Assembly (NCBI GenBank): GCA_023384135.1
Contig: JAHDXS010000001.1
Coordinates: forward strand, 558,001-622,000
DNA length: 64,000 bases
Direction: 5' to 3'
Source: Alphaproteobacteria bacterium
Lineage (GTDB): Bacteria; Pseudomonadota; Alphaproteobacteria; Micavibrionales; Micavibrionaceae
The notes under the pieces are model-generated. The model had not been told where the DNA came from, made no database searches, and was given only the letters and a program-made list of their open reading frames with translations. Every line of letters begins with the position of its first letter. The stretch's first letter is position 1. Shown here in pieces: positions 53,341 through 62,848 of the stretch. Position numbers and translations under genes: made by a program.

Positions 53341-54816
53341 TTATTCAGTAACCGTCTTGTAAAGCCGCCCGGTGACAACCTCTTCGCCGGGCCGTAAGCC
53401 GTTCAGAACGCGGAAACGCTCTTGGCCATAATCATCAAACGGCATCCGCGCGGCCATGCGCGCGACCGTATCCCCCGGACGTGCCGTAACTGTGACCAGC
53501 TTATGCGGCCTGATCGCGGCCTTGTCCGCCGCGCTCATCGTACGAAAACTATAGGTCGAGGCCCGCAAAGCCTCCACCCCCGCCGCACTGTAGTTTGGCG
53601 GATAAGCCACCTGGAACCGCGCGATACGCTCCTGCCCCCAAGGCACGGCGATAAGACGGATAACAAGCGAGCGCCCGCCCGCGCTGCCGTTGAAAAAAGT
53701 CGTTGCCCCGCGTAAACCGTTAATTTCAATCGCCTCGACCTCCGCCGGACGATCCTTGAGCAATTCGCGCCGCATAAATTCTTGCGCGGACAAACCGCCG
53801 GGATTGGCGACAAAATCAAACACAATAAGCGCACCGCTCTTGGACGTTGCGATCACCTGCTGCGGCTGGTTAATCAGAGTGAACCCCGGCGGAACGGTAA
53901 ACGCGAAACCAAGCTCCGTATGATAGAAGGTACGGCCGCGCACAAAACCCTGCGCCGCGCTCTCCCCGTAAACCATGCCCGAAATTCGACGCAGGTAATC
54001 GTCCCGCCCGACCACGCCGCCCGGCGCATACTTCGCGGCTTCGCTGACAGAGCGCGTAACACGCTCCTGCGTGGCCGGATGGGTGGACATATAATCGGCC
54101 AAACCGCCCGCATCGTCCTGCCCCTTCAAGCGAGCCTCAAGCACCCCTTCAGCCTGCATATTCCTTAGGAAATCAGCCATCGCGCGCGCATCGTATCCCG
54201 AACGGCTAAGATACCGGATCCCCAGCATGTCTGCCTCGTTCTCCTGACCACGCGAATAGGATTTCATGTAAAGATCGGTCCCCAGCCCCAGCGCATCGCT
54301 GACCTTTGAATCTCCAATGGCCGTCGAGAGTACCGCAGCGCCGAGCATCGCAACAACGCCCCGCGAATACCGCTCCGCCGAATGACGCGCCGTAATATGC
54401 CCCGTCTCGTGCGCCAGAACGGAAGCGAGCTCCGCCTCGGAGTTGGCCAGTGCCATCAGCCCGCGGGTCATGTAAATATACCCGCCCGGAAGCGCGAAGG
54501 CATTAACCATAGGTGTATCAAGCAGATAAAAGGAATAGCGGACATCCGGGCGCTCGGTCTTCTGCGTCACACGCTGCCCGACCTGCTGCAAATACGCCTG
54601 AAGCCCCTGATCTTCGTAAAGTCCATATTGCTGGACGATTTTCTGATGTTCCTGAGCCCCGACCTGTCGCTCCTGCTGCGCGGGCATAAGGGCTGTAAAC
54701 TGCTGCTCCCCGGTCGCCGGGTTCGTCGAACACCCGCCCATAAACACCGATCCGCTGAGCAGAGCAAAAAATTTAAAGGCGCAGGCCCCTCGTCTGCTAA
54801 GAATGTACTTGATCAC
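53341..54816 (-). CDS. M48-family metalloprotease, lipoprotein, with LysM-like C-terminus
   Basis: 491 residues from GTG 54816, chosen because GGGAGG lies 6-7 bases before it and it starts a lipoprotein signal (lipobox near FMGGCS); the frame is open to 55038 but overlaps the divergent gene. The zinc site is LAHETGHITARHSAERY (HExxH). The BepA/YfgC-like protease domain covers about 50-260; the last 60 residues (TARPGDTVARMAARM, VLNGLRPGEEVVTG) resemble a LysM-type repeat. Expected in the periplasm at the outer membrane, clearing misfolded outer-membrane or periplasmic proteins. Confidence 0.9.
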   Translation of the reverse strand: MIKYILSRRGACAFKFFALLSGSVFMGGCSTNPATGEQQFTALMPAQQERQVGAQEHQKIVQQYGLYEDQGLQAYLQQVGQRVTQKTERPDVRYSFYLLDTPMVNAFALPGGYIYMTRGLMALANSEAELASVLAHETGHITARHSAERYSRGVVAMLGAAVLSTAIGDSKVSDALGLGTDLYMKSYSRGQENEADMLGIRYLSRSGYDARAMADFLRNMQAEGVLEARLKGQDDAGGLADYMSTHPATQERVTRSVSEAAKYAPGGVVGRDDYLRRISGMVYGESAAQGFVRGRTFYHTELGFAFTVPPGFTLINQPQQVIATSKSGALIVFDFVANPGGLSAQEFMRRELLKDRPAEVEAIEINGLRGATTFFNGSAGGRSLVIRLIAVPWGQERIARFQVAYPPNYSAAGVEALRASTYSFRTMSAADKAAIRPHKLVTVTARPGDTVARMAARMPFDDYGQERFRVLNGLRPGEEVVTGRLYKTVTE

Positions 54817-54859
54817 GGCTCGCCTCCCGGTCCATCTTGAGAACATGCGGAACATACTA

Positions 54860-55831
54860 ATGCGAAAATTCCTTCTGGCCAGTTTTTTTGTTATTCTTTT
54901 GTCCCCAGCGATGGCCAGGGCAGCACAAAGCGAACAGCCAAAAACACCCGACGGCTTCTCAGCCCTCGAACACGCCAGCGAGGGAACGGTCGAGACAGTC
55001 ATCGACCCTCTGACCGTAAAATTACGCGACGGCCGCACCCTACACCTCGCCGGACTCGATTACCCCGATTATGACCCTTACGCGCCCGGCCCGCTCTGCG
55101 TAACAGCCGTGAACATTTTGCGCGACTTTCTGGAGGGTAAAACGGTAAAAATCTCCCGCACCAAAGACCCCAAGGCGGGCAGAATGACCCGGATGGGACA
55201 CGAAATCGTCCACCTGACCCGCACATCCGACGATATATGGGTGCAGGGCATGATCATTGCATTAGGCATGGCAAGGGCCCGCACGGAAAAAGACAACCCC
55301 GAAATGGCGAAGGAAATGCTCGAACTCGAAAATAACGCCAGAGTCGGAAAACTCGGTATTTGGGAAATTGAGGCATTTTCAATCGCCAACACCGAAAGCG
55401 TGAAGGCCCGCATAGGGTCATTCCAGATTGTCGAGGGCACGATCAGAAGCGTGAGCATGAAACAAAACCGGATATACCTGAATTTCGGCGACAACTGGCA
55501 AAAGGATTTTACCGTGACTCTTCCCCCGGAGAGCCACCGTGCCTTCACTAAAGCCGGAATTAACCCGATGGATTTGAACGCCAAGACCGTTCGGGTGCGC
55601 GGTTGGGTGGGCTATTATAACGGGCCCACCATCGAAATCGATCACCCCGAAGCGATAGAGCTTCTGGACACCGCCATCGCCCAGATCCCAAAAGCCGCCG
55701 AGCAAGAATCCGCGCAAGAGACAAAAGACAAATCCAGAAAACTTCGGGAAAAGCCTGTCTTCAATAAAGGAAGTGCCTTGCCCGAAGCCACAGAGGACAA
55801 GCCAGTCCGCAATAAAGACGGGACAAATTAA
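54860..55831 (+). CDS. Exported SNase (thermonuclease)-like protein with altered active site
   Basis: 323 residues from ATG 54860 at a signal peptide (MRKFLLASFFVILLS, end near ARAAQ). Residues about 45-170 look like a staphylococcal-nuclease OB fold, but VIDPLTVKL stands where active enzymes have xxDGDTxxL, and LHLAGLDYPDYD where they have RLxGIDAPE, so one metal-binding Asp and the Arg before the second metal block appear lost. The C-terminal half (RIYLNFGDNWQKDFTVTL) is a second domain seen in alphaproteobacterial members. Probably non-catalytic. It is divergent from the M48 lipoprotein gene. Confidence 0.78.
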   Translation: MRKFLLASFFVILLSPAMARAAQSEQPKTPDGFSALEHASEGTVETVIDPLTVKLRDGRTLHLAGLDYPDYDPYAPGPLCVTAVNILRDFLEGKTVKISRTKDPKAGRMTRMGHEIVHLTRTSDDIWVQGMIIALGMARARTEKDNPEMAKEMLELENNARVGKLGIWEIEAFSIANTESVKARIGSFQIVEGTIRSVSMKQNRIYLNFGDNWQKDFTVTLPPESHRAFTKAGINPMDLNAKTVRVRGWVGYYNGPTIEIDHPEAIELLDTAIAQIPKAAEQESAQETKDKSRKLREKPVFNKGSALPEATEDKPVRNKDGTN

Positions 55832-55835
55832 CCCC

Positions 55836-56885
55836 ATGCCCAAACGCCCTCATAACACCCGCAGCGGGCATGAGCCCCACATCCCTCACAGGGGAGAAGA
55901 TCATGGCGGATACTCCTACGTCTCGCGCCGCCCGCTGATGGACCTGTTCCCGGCCCTGCATCCGTATTCCAGCGGTTTCCTCGCTATGGACTCTGTTCAC
56001 AACCTCTACTGGGAGCAGAGCGGCAACCCCGATGGTGTGCCCATCCTCCTGCTCCACGGCGGCCCCGGCGCGGGCGCGACACCGACCCACCGGCGCTTTT
56101 TCGATCCCGACCATTTCCGCATCATCATTTTCGACCAGCGCGGCGCGGGCCGTTCCCACCCGCTCGGCTGCCTCCAGAACAACACGACTCAGGATCTGGT
56201 GGAGGATATCGAGCGCCTGCGAACCCACCTAAGCATCGAACGCTGGCATCTTTTCGGCGGCTCGTGGGGCAGCACACTGGCCCTCGATTACGCCCGCCAG
56301 TTCCGCGAACGCTGCCTCAGCCTGACCCTGCGCGGCATCTTCCTGTGCGAACAGCCGGAGATTGACTGGTTCCTCTATGGGATGAAAACCGTGTTCCCGG
56401 AGGCCTGGGAGCAGTTCGCCGGCCTCCTGCCCGAAAACGAACAGGATGACCTGCTTGAAAGCTATTACCGCCGTCTGACAGACGAAGCTGACCCGGACGG
56501 TCAGATTCAAGCCGCCATCCGCTGGAGCCTTTACGAGGGTGCCTGCTCCTCCCTGCTCCCGAACTACGAAACGATCACCACGGAAGAACAGAAAACCCAT
56601 GCCCTGGCCCTCGCCCGGATCGAGGCTCATTATTTCCGTAACGAAGTCAAAACCCCTGAAAAAAGCCTTCTGCACGCGATAGACATCTTGCGTTCGATCC
56701 CCACAGCCATTATTCAGGGGCGCTATGACATTATCTGCCCGATCCAGACGGCCCATAAGGTGCATCAGCTCTGGACCGAGGCGGATTACGTCGTGGTTCC
56801 CGACGCCGGGCATTCGGCGCTCGACGCGCCCCTAAGATCGCGGCTGATCGAGGCGACCGAAGCGCTCAAGCTGCTCAAGACGTGA
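55836..56885 (+). CDS. pip: Proline iminopeptidase
   Basis: 349 residues from ATG 55836; ATG 55938 gives 315 residues and is nearer the usual start (LFPALHPYSSGFL), so the N-terminal 34 residues, His/Pro-rich, are doubtful. Alpha/beta hydrolase, S33 family: HGGPGAGATP oxyanion-hole region, FDQRGAGRS, nucleophile elbow GGSWGSTLAL, Asp in GRYDIICP and His in DAGHSALD. It releases N-terminal proline from peptides in the cytoplasm. It starts 4 bases after the SNase-like gene. Confidence 0.92.
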   Translation: MPKRPHNTRSGHEPHIPHRGEDHGGYSYVSRRPLMDLFPALHPYSSGFLAMDSVHNLYWEQSGNPDGVPILLLHGGPGAGATPTHRRFFDPDHFRIIIFDQRGAGRSHPLGCLQNNTTQDLVEDIERLRTHLSIERWHLFGGSWGSTLALDYARQFRERCLSLTLRGIFLCEQPEIDWFLYGMKTVFPEAWEQFAGLLPENEQDDLLESYYRRLTDEADPDGQIQAAIRWSLYEGACSSLLPNYETITTEEQKTHALALARIEAHYFRNEVKTPEKSLLHAIDILRSIPTAIIQGRYDIICPIQTAHKVHQLWTEADYVVVPDAGHSALDAPLRSRLIEATEALKLLKT

Positions 56886-56924
56886 GCCGGGACCCGCGTG
56901 AAAACAGAAGTCTACGGAGTAAAC

Positions 56925-58175
56925 ATGCACGAAGCGGCAAGAAAAACAGAGGCAGGCGTGAACGGTAAAACGGAAAAAGGTCTGGCCTTCCCCACCATCA
57001 GAGACATCGAGCTAAACGGAAAAACGGTGCTTGTGCGCGCCGACCTGAATGTTCCGAAACACAACACACAGATCACCGACCACACCCGCATCGACCGCCT
57101 GAAACCGACCATCGACTTCCTGCGCGAAAACAACGCGAAGATCGTGGTCATCTCCCACTTCGGCCGCCCGGACGGCGAACACAACCCGCAAATGTCCCTC
57201 GCCTTCCTCGCCGCCGTGCTAGAAAAACGCTGGAACGCGCCCGTCAGCTTCGCGCCGGACTGCATCGGCGCCCTGACCAAGGGCATCATTGAACGCGCGA
57301 ACCTCGGCGATATCGTCCTGCTCGAAAACGTCCGCTTCTACAAAGAAGAGGAACAGAACGACAAGGATTTCGCGGCGAAACTGGCCGACCTCGGCGATAT
57401 CTACGTTAACGACGCCTTCTCCGCCGCGCACCGTGCCCACGCCTCCACCGAGGGCATCGCCGCCTATCTCCCCGCCGTCGCGGGCCTGCTGATGGAGGAG
57501 GAACTCAACGCCCTCTCCGCCGCGCTGGTCGCCCCCCAGAAACCCGTCATGGCCTTCACCGGCGGCTCCAAGATTTCAACGAAGCTCAAGGTGCTCGACA
57601 ACCTGATCCCGAAAGTAGACTTTCTGGTTCTGGGCGGCGCGATGGCCAACACCTTTCTGTTCGCACAAGGAAAATCGGTTGGAGTCTCGATGTGCGAATC
57701 CAACATGGCGGAAGAAGCCCGCAAGATTCTTGATCTCGCGCAAAAATCGGGTTGCGAGATCATCCTGCCCCGCGACGTGGTGGTCGTACGCGAACTCAAG
57801 GAAAACGCGCAGCATCAGACCGTAGACTCCGCCGCAATCCCCGCCGACATGTCGGCCATCGACCTCGGCCCGCGCTCTGTGGAATACATCTGCGAGAAAC
57901 TTGCAACCTGCCATACCGTGCTCTGGAACGGACCGCTCGGCGTGTTCGAAATCAAACCGTTCGACAAGGGAACGAACGCCGTCGCAGAGGCGGTCGCCAA
58001 ACGGACGAACGCCAGACAATGCGTCAGCGTTGCGGGCGGGGGCGATACCGTGGCCGCGCTTGAAAATGCCGGAGCGGCGGACCGCTTCACCTATATCTCC
58101 ACAGCGGGCGGCGCCTTCCTCGAATGGCTGGAAGGTCATACCCTCCCGGGCGTACAGGCACTCCTTAAAAATTAG
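56925..58175 (+). CDS. pgk: Phosphoglycerate kinase
   Basis: 416 residues from ATG 56925, with GGAG 5 bases before; a GTG at 56898 is the alternative. It interconverts 1,3-bisphosphoglycerate and 3-phosphoglycerate with ADP/ATP. Marks: VLVRADLNVP, ISHFGRPDGE, LLENVRFYKEEEQND, the hinge region NDAFSAAHRAHAST, GGSKISTKLKVL and the C-terminal GGGDTVAALENAG. An N-terminal extension of about 20 residues precedes the usual start. No gap or other glycolytic gene lies beside it. Confidence 0.96.
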   Translation: MHEAARKTEAGVNGKTEKGLAFPTIRDIELNGKTVLVRADLNVPKHNTQITDHTRIDRLKPTIDFLRENNAKIVVISHFGRPDGEHNPQMSLAFLAAVLEKRWNAPVSFAPDCIGALTKGIIERANLGDIVLLENVRFYKEEEQNDKDFAAKLADLGDIYVNDAFSAAHRAHASTEGIAAYLPAVAGLLMEEELNALSAALVAPQKPVMAFTGGSKISTKLKVLDNLIPKVDFLVLGGAMANTFLFAQGKSVGVSMCESNMAEEARKILDLAQKSGCEIILPRDVVVVRELKENAQHQTVDSAAIPADMSAIDLGPRSVEYICEKLATCHTVLWNGPLGVFEIKPFDKGTNAVAEAVAKRTNARQCVSVAGGGDTVAALENAGAADRFTYISTAGGAFLEWLEGHTLPGVQALLKN

Positions 58176-58189
58176 GCAGCGAGACAAAA

Positions 58190-58220
58190 ACAAGAAACCG
58201 GCATTTCTGCCGGTTCAAGC
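58190..58220. terminator. Hairpin between pgk and the convergent DUF2336 gene
   Basis: AACCGGCA (58196-58203) and TGCCGGTT (58208-58215) form a perfect 8-bp stem with a TTTC loop. On the minus strand it is followed by TTCTTGTTTTTG, so it chiefly terminates the DUF2336 gene; on the plus strand there is no T-run. Confidence 0.65.
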
Positions 58221-58239
58221 ATTCTTGGAGGAATGAAAA

Positions 58240-59358
58240 TCAGTGGACGACGGAGTTGCCGATAATCTTCCGGGCAACGGATACGTCGATACGGTTATAA
58301 TAAGAAACCGCCTTGGCCATCTCCTGTGTGTTGACCATCCGTCCGTGATTGCGGAACTGATTGGTCAGCAGGAACATCGACACAAAATCTTCCTTTGAAA
58401 TCTCATAGGCCCGGCACGCAATCGCCAGCCCCTGGCCGTGGCTTTGCATAAGAATCTGCGCCGTGGTTTTGAGATCGAGATTGGTGAACGCCGAGAATTG
58501 CGCCACGAACGACCGGAACTGCCCGCGCCGTAATGTGGCAATCATCAGCTTGGTATCCAGCTTGCCGTTGCTCTTGAAAACCTTGGCGGCACTGATCATA
58601 TGCTCTTCGGGTTTGTACTCGGCCAGTTCGCGCCCGTCCCGGAACTCCAGAACGGTCTGATCGACAGTATCGATAAGCTTCTTGTTGTCCAACTCGTAAT
58701 TCTGGACGATATACTGCTTGAGCTCCTCGCCCACGAATTGATACATCCGCGAAACCACTTCCGCGCTGATATCGTCCCGGCGCAAAAGCGGCAAGGCGAG
58801 ATCTTCATGCTCCTGCGCCAGATCGGAAATCTTCACGCATGCGTGTTCCGTCAGGCGGATATCCATATTTTCGACGAGATTAAGCGAGGTCTCGTAATCG
58901 CCGGTATCGGCCAGCATGTCGATCACGCGGTCACCCATCTGCTTGCGCGTAGCAATGATCCGCCAGTACTCGGCGCTCTTGGCCTTGATGATGTAAACAA
59001 GGTCCATGTCGCCCAGAACCCGGCTATCCTTAAGAACAGGGCGGGCGATGTCGATTTCGTCGTTGGCAAGCTGAAGCACAAGCCGCAGCGGCACCTGATC
59101 CATGTCCGCGAGTTGCTGAGCCAGCGCATGGCGGATGTCGCGCTCGGCCTGACGCATTAATTCTACAAGAACATCGGCCACCATCTCGCTTTCGCGCGGC
59201 GTGACCTCCATTTCAAGAAGTTTGCTGATGGAACCAGCGAGTTTGGCCCGCGAAGCCGGGTTCTTATCCCGGGCGAGCCCGTAAAGCTGCTGCGCTTCTC
59301 TCAATTGCATCAACACGCTTGATGCCTCCACAGGCGCTGAGAGTTGTTCCATATCCAT
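58240..59358 (-). CDS. DUF2336-family protein
   Basis: 372 residues from ATG 59358 (GGGG 9 bases before; a GTG at 59373 is also in frame). All-helical; blocks such as REAQQLYGLARD, ISKLLEMEVTPRESEMVADVLV, ALAQQLADMDQVPLRLVLQLANDEIDIARPVL and HMISAAKVF identify the alphaproteobacterial DUF2336 family, which has HEAT-like helical repeats. Its function is not settled; members often lie near motility or cell-surface genes. It has a long AT-rich upstream spacer of about 300 bp and a terminator hairpin after it. Confidence 0.85.
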   Translation of the reverse strand: MDMEQLSAPVEASSVLMQLREAQQLYGLARDKNPASRAKLAGSISKLLEMEVTPRESEMVADVLVELMRQAERDIRHALAQQLADMDQVPLRLVLQLANDEIDIARPVLKDSRVLGDMDLVYIIKAKSAEYWRIIATRKQMGDRVIDMLADTGDYETSLNLVENMDIRLTEHACVKISDLAQEHEDLALPLLRRDDISAEVVSRMYQFVGEELKQYIVQNYELDNKKLIDTVDQTVLEFRDGRELAEYKPEEHMISAAKVFKSNGKLDTKLMIATLRRGQFRSFVAQFSAFTNLDLKTTAQILMQSHGQGLAIACRAYEISKEDFVSMFLLTNQFRNHGRMVNTQEMAKAVSYYNRIDVSVARKIIGNSVVH

Positions 59359-59656
59359 AACGTAAAGCCCCACAAATAACTCATTTTTTCAAAAACACGC
59401 ATAAAATCAACGAGTTAACGCAAAAAGCAGGGAGAAACCCGAATAAAATCCACAAATTTTTCCCTACCCAGTCATATACCTTTATACGTGAAAACCCTTA
59501 CCAACCCGTTAATTTGATCGCTTTTTAGTAAAAATTTCGGCTTTTCATGCAGCGCAGAAAATGTCATGCTGCCGCTCTGCCCTGCGTTCGTAATCTTTTG
59601 TTAAGAGTTAACTGGTAAGCTTTCTTGAGCTTATTCTGCATAAAGGGTTTTTTGGC

Positions 59657-59953
59657 ATGACTGGTCCGATTTCAGGCGTTAATCCGCAACAGGCCTCCTT
59701 CGCGAAGACATTCCAGCCGGAAGGCAACGAACAGCAGGACCGCGTATCCCGTAGCCGCGACGAAGTGCAAACCGAACAGGAACGCATCCAGGTCAGGGGC
59801 ACGGCGACCTCCCAGAATAAATCGGTCGAGGAGTCCCGCGAAAAGCAGGAATCCGAAGACAACAAGGCCGAATCCCGCAATCAGAATTTCGCGGCAAACA
59901 GCAACAGCAACACCACGCAAAGACGCGGCTCGCTGGTCGATGTGGTCGTTTGA
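59657..59953 (+). CDS. Small disordered protein with a conserved-looking C-terminus
   Basis: 98 residues, extremely rich in Gln, Glu, Asn, Ser and Arg, with no hydrophobic core; predicted disordered. It begins MTGPISGVNPQQAS and ends with RRGSLVDVVV, a hydrophobic tail that looks like a docking motif. It has its own terminator just after. No family recognised. The AT-rich 298-bp spacer before it likely holds a promoter shared divergently with the DUF2336 gene. Confidence 0.55.
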   Translation: MTGPISGVNPQQASFAKTFQPEGNEQQDRVSRSRDEVQTEQERIQVRGTATSQNKSVEESREKQESEDNKAESRNQNFAANSNSNTTQRRGSLVDVVV

Positions 59954-59975
59954 TCGCTAAAAAGCCCTAAAAAAC

Positions 59976-60001
59976 AACGCGCCCCGCAGGCGCGTTTTTT
60001 T
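59976..60001. terminator. Bidirectional intrinsic terminator
   Basis: AACGCGCC / GGCGCGTT is a perfect 8-bp stem with loop CCGCA, followed on the plus strand by a T-run and flanked on the minus strand by TTGTTTTTT. It serves both the 98-residue gene and amn. Confidence 0.88.
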
Positions 60002-60023
60002 ATGGCCCGTTAGTTGACGGAGT

Positions 60024-61529
60024 CTATCTGAAGGCTGGCTCGTCGAAGCTCCGCAGCTTCCGGCTATGCAGCTTCTCGGGCGAAAACTCGCGTAAAAGAG
60101 TCATCGTCAAAAGCCCGATCTTGAGGTGCTGCTCCACCCGCTCGCGGTAGAAGGAGTCCGCCATCCCCGGCAGCTTGAGCTGACCATGCAGCGGCTTGTC
60201 GGAAACGCAAAGCAAGGTTCCATAAGGCACGCGGAACCGGAACCCGTTAGCGGCAATCGTGCCCGACTCCATATCCAGCGCGATCGCGCGGCTCTGGCTC
60301 AGGCGGCGATTCTGGGTAAGATACGAATGAAGCTCCCAGTTCCGGTCGTCGGTCGTGGCGACGGTGCCCGTCCGCATGATCTTCTTGAGATCGTACCCCT
60401 CGTTCCCCGTAACCTCCGCCACCGCCCGCTCCAGCGTCAGCTGGATTTCCGCCAGCGCCGGAACCGGGATGTTAGGCGGCAGAAACTCGTCGAGAATTTT
60501 ATCCTCCCGCAAATAGGCGTGCGCCAGAACATAATCGCCCAGCCGCTGCGTATTCCGCAGCCCCGCGCAATGCCCCAGCATGATCCACGCATGCGGCCTC
60601 AGAACGGCGATATGGTCCGTAATCGTCTTGGCGTTCGACGGCCCAACCCCGATATTGACCATCGTAATCCCCGTCCCGTCCGCGCGTTTCAGGTGATAGG
60701 CCGGCATCTGCGGCATCCGCGACAGCACCGCCCCCGCATGTTCGCGGTCGGCATGCTTCTCGATATTCTTGTTCAGCGTGACTTTGTCCCCTGGCTCCAC
60801 GAACGCCACATATTCCGAGCGATGCTTTTTCAGCAGCGGATCGTCCGTTGCCCGCATCATCTGATGGGAGATCTGGATGAACTCGTCGATATAGAACTGA
60901 TAATTTGTAAACAGCACGAACCCTTGGAAATGCTTGGCCGCCGTCCCGCAATAATGCTTGAGGCGCTGCAGGCTCAAATCCACGCGCGGCCCTGTAAACA
61001 GCCAGAGCGGACGCGGCTCGTCGGACTTGGAAATATGCATCGAATTAGCCACATCGTCGTCAAGGATGCTCAAATCCGGCACATCGAAATACAGCGGCAT
61101 CTCGCCCAGCTTGTTCCGGTCCAGATCAGACTCGAGATGAAAATCGTGACCCAGAGCAAAATGAATCGGGATGGGCACATCGCTCACGCCGATCTCCAGA
61201 GGGACATCGTGGTTTTTAATCAGAAGATCGAACTGCTCCCGGTAATACCCGGCGAACAGGTCGGGGTCCGTGAGCGTCGTCGAATAAACCCCCGGCTTGG
61301 GAACATAACCGTATGAAAACCGCGAATCCCCGCGCCGCGTAGCCTTGGCCTCGATTTTGACATACGGATAGCACGCATTGATGCGCGCACCACCGCCATC
61401 CATGGCAAAATTTGTAAACGCATGGCGCAGATATTCGATATGCGCGCGGTAAATCTCCTGAACGGCGGCCAGCGCCTTGTCCGGGTCTTTGAAACTGCGG
61501 GGTTTGAACTTGGAGGGGACTTTGACCAT
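60024..61529 (-). CDS. amn: AMP nucleosidase
   Basis: 501 residues. It hydrolyses AMP to adenine and ribose 5-phosphate, a step in adenylate-pool control. The N-terminal domain (about 1-180) is followed by the nucleoside-phosphorylase-like catalytic domain with MVNIGVGPSNAKTITDHIAVLRPHAWIMLGHCAGLR and ALDMESGTIAANGFRF, where the ribose is bound. Length agrees with E. coli Amn plus a short tail. It is monocistronic, between a bidirectional terminator and ftsY. Confidence 0.94.
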   Translation of the reverse strand: MVKVPSKFKPRSFKDPDKALAAVQEIYRAHIEYLRHAFTNFAMDGGGARINACYPYVKIEAKATRRGDSRFSYGYVPKPGVYSTTLTDPDLFAGYYREQFDLLIKNHDVPLEIGVSDVPIPIHFALGHDFHLESDLDRNKLGEMPLYFDVPDLSILDDDVANSMHISKSDEPRPLWLFTGPRVDLSLQRLKHYCGTAAKHFQGFVLFTNYQFYIDEFIQISHQMMRATDDPLLKKHRSEYVAFVEPGDKVTLNKNIEKHADREHAGAVLSRMPQMPAYHLKRADGTGITMVNIGVGPSNAKTITDHIAVLRPHAWIMLGHCAGLRNTQRLGDYVLAHAYLREDKILDEFLPPNIPVPALAEIQLTLERAVAEVTGNEGYDLKKIMRTGTVATTDDRNWELHSYLTQNRRLSQSRAIALDMESGTIAANGFRFRVPYGTLLCVSDKPLHGQLKLPGMADSFYRERVEQHLKIGLLTMTLLREFSPEKLHSRKLRSFDEPAFR

Positions 61530-61592
61530 GACCCTACTATGGAACGATTTCGTTTAAAATGTGTTAACCGCAAACGCAGATTTTATGAAAAT

Positions 61593-62774
61593 TCAATCAC
61601 TTAACCCCATCAGAGACCGCGCATAATCCCGCGCAGTGAAAGGCCGCAGATCACGCACACCTTCGCCGACGCCGATCGCATGAACAGGAAGGCCGTATTG
61701 ATCGGCCAGCCCGACCAGAACGCCCCCCTTGGCCGAACCATCCAGCTTCGTGACGATCAAGCCCGTAACGTCCACCATCTTCTTGAACGTCTCGACCTGC
61801 GAAAAGGCGTTTTGTCCGGTCGTCGCGTCCAGAACCAGCAAAACTGCATGCGGCACGGTCTCGTTACGCTTCTTGAGTACACGGATGATCTTCTCCAGCT
61901 CGGCCATAAGGTTCGCCTTGTTCTGCAGCCGCCCCGCCGTGTCGATAATCAGGATATCGGCCTTATCCTTAACGGCTTTGTCATAAGCTTCGTAAGCCAC
62001 CGCCGCCGCATCCGCACCGACTTCCTTGGAAAACAGGACCGCCCCGCTTCGCCGCACCCACTCGGCCAGTTGCTCGATGGCCGCCGCGCGGAACGTATCC
62101 CCCGCCGCGATCAGGACGCTTTTCTTCTGCTCGCGGATCAAATGGCTGGCATATTTGCCGATCGTCGTCGTCTTGCCCGCCCCGTTCACACCGCACACCA
62201 GAATGACGAACGGCCCCCCGCCTTCGGCGGACAGCTTTATGGGCCGGGCCACGGGCTCCAGAATCTCTTCGATCCCCTTGGCCAGCGCCTCGCGTATTTC
62301 GTCTTCGGAAATATCCTTACCGAAACGGTCCTGCGAAAAATCGGCGATCACGCGCGCCGCCGTCTTCGGCCCGAGATCGGCCTCAATCAAAAGCTCTTCA
62401 AGCTGGTCCAGCGTTTCCTGATCCAGCTTTTTCTTTGTGATCAGTCCGGCGATGCCTTCCGTCAGCTTGCTTGAGGATTTGCTTAAGCCCCGCGTCAGCC
62501 TCCAGAACCATCCACCCTCCTCCGTGTGGTCACTGAGATCCTCGGCTTCCTTGCGGTCGTCGAACAACCGGTGTTCCGGCACGGGCGTCTCTTCGAGCTG
62601 GTCGATGATATCGGCTTCGCTAACCTCAAGCGTATCCCTGAGGTCTTCGCCCATCTCCGCCTCGTAATCGGTGGAAAGCTCGATGCCCGGCTCTTTCGGC
62701 GGATGCAACAAACGGTCGTCCTGCTCGTCTTTTTCCTGATCGGTGATGTTGTTTTTCTTGCGCCAGAAAATCAT
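61593..62774 (-). CDS. ftsY: Signal recognition particle receptor FtsY
   Basis: 393 residues. An acidic N-terminal A domain (about 1-85) precedes the NG domain of an SRP GTPase: G1 GVNGAGKTTTIGKYA, the DTAGRLQNKANLMAEL block (G3), TKLDGSAKGG (G4) and the family-specific VLLVLDATTGQNA. It docks ribosome-bound SRP at the membrane for co-translational insertion. CGAGG lies 7 bases before the ATG. It follows mtaB on the same strand with a 74-bp gap, a common alphaproteobacterial order. Confidence 0.96.
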   Translation of the reverse strand: MIFWRKKNNITDQEKDEQDDRLLHPPKEPGIELSTDYEAEMGEDLRDTLEVSEADIIDQLEETPVPEHRLFDDRKEAEDLSDHTEEGGWFWRLTRGLSKSSSKLTEGIAGLITKKKLDQETLDQLEELLIEADLGPKTAARVIADFSQDRFGKDISEDEIREALAKGIEEILEPVARPIKLSAEGGGPFVILVCGVNGAGKTTTIGKYASHLIREQKKSVLIAAGDTFRAAAIEQLAEWVRRSGAVLFSKEVGADAAAVAYEAYDKAVKDKADILIIDTAGRLQNKANLMAELEKIIRVLKKRNETVPHAVLLVLDATTGQNAFSQVETFKKMVDVTGLIVTKLDGSAKGGVLVGLADQYGLPVHAIGVGEGVRDLRPFTARDYARSLMGLSD

Positions 62775-62848
62775 GACTTGGCCTCGTTATTTATGGCCCC
62801 CAGTGTATACCTGCCTTACAAGCAATGAAACACAGAAATAAGGAAAAA

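Noticed and set aside
60126-61316. Plus-strand frame of 396 codons opposite amn
   Set aside because: Arg/His/Pro-rich antisense of AMP nucleosidase, no recognisable domain.
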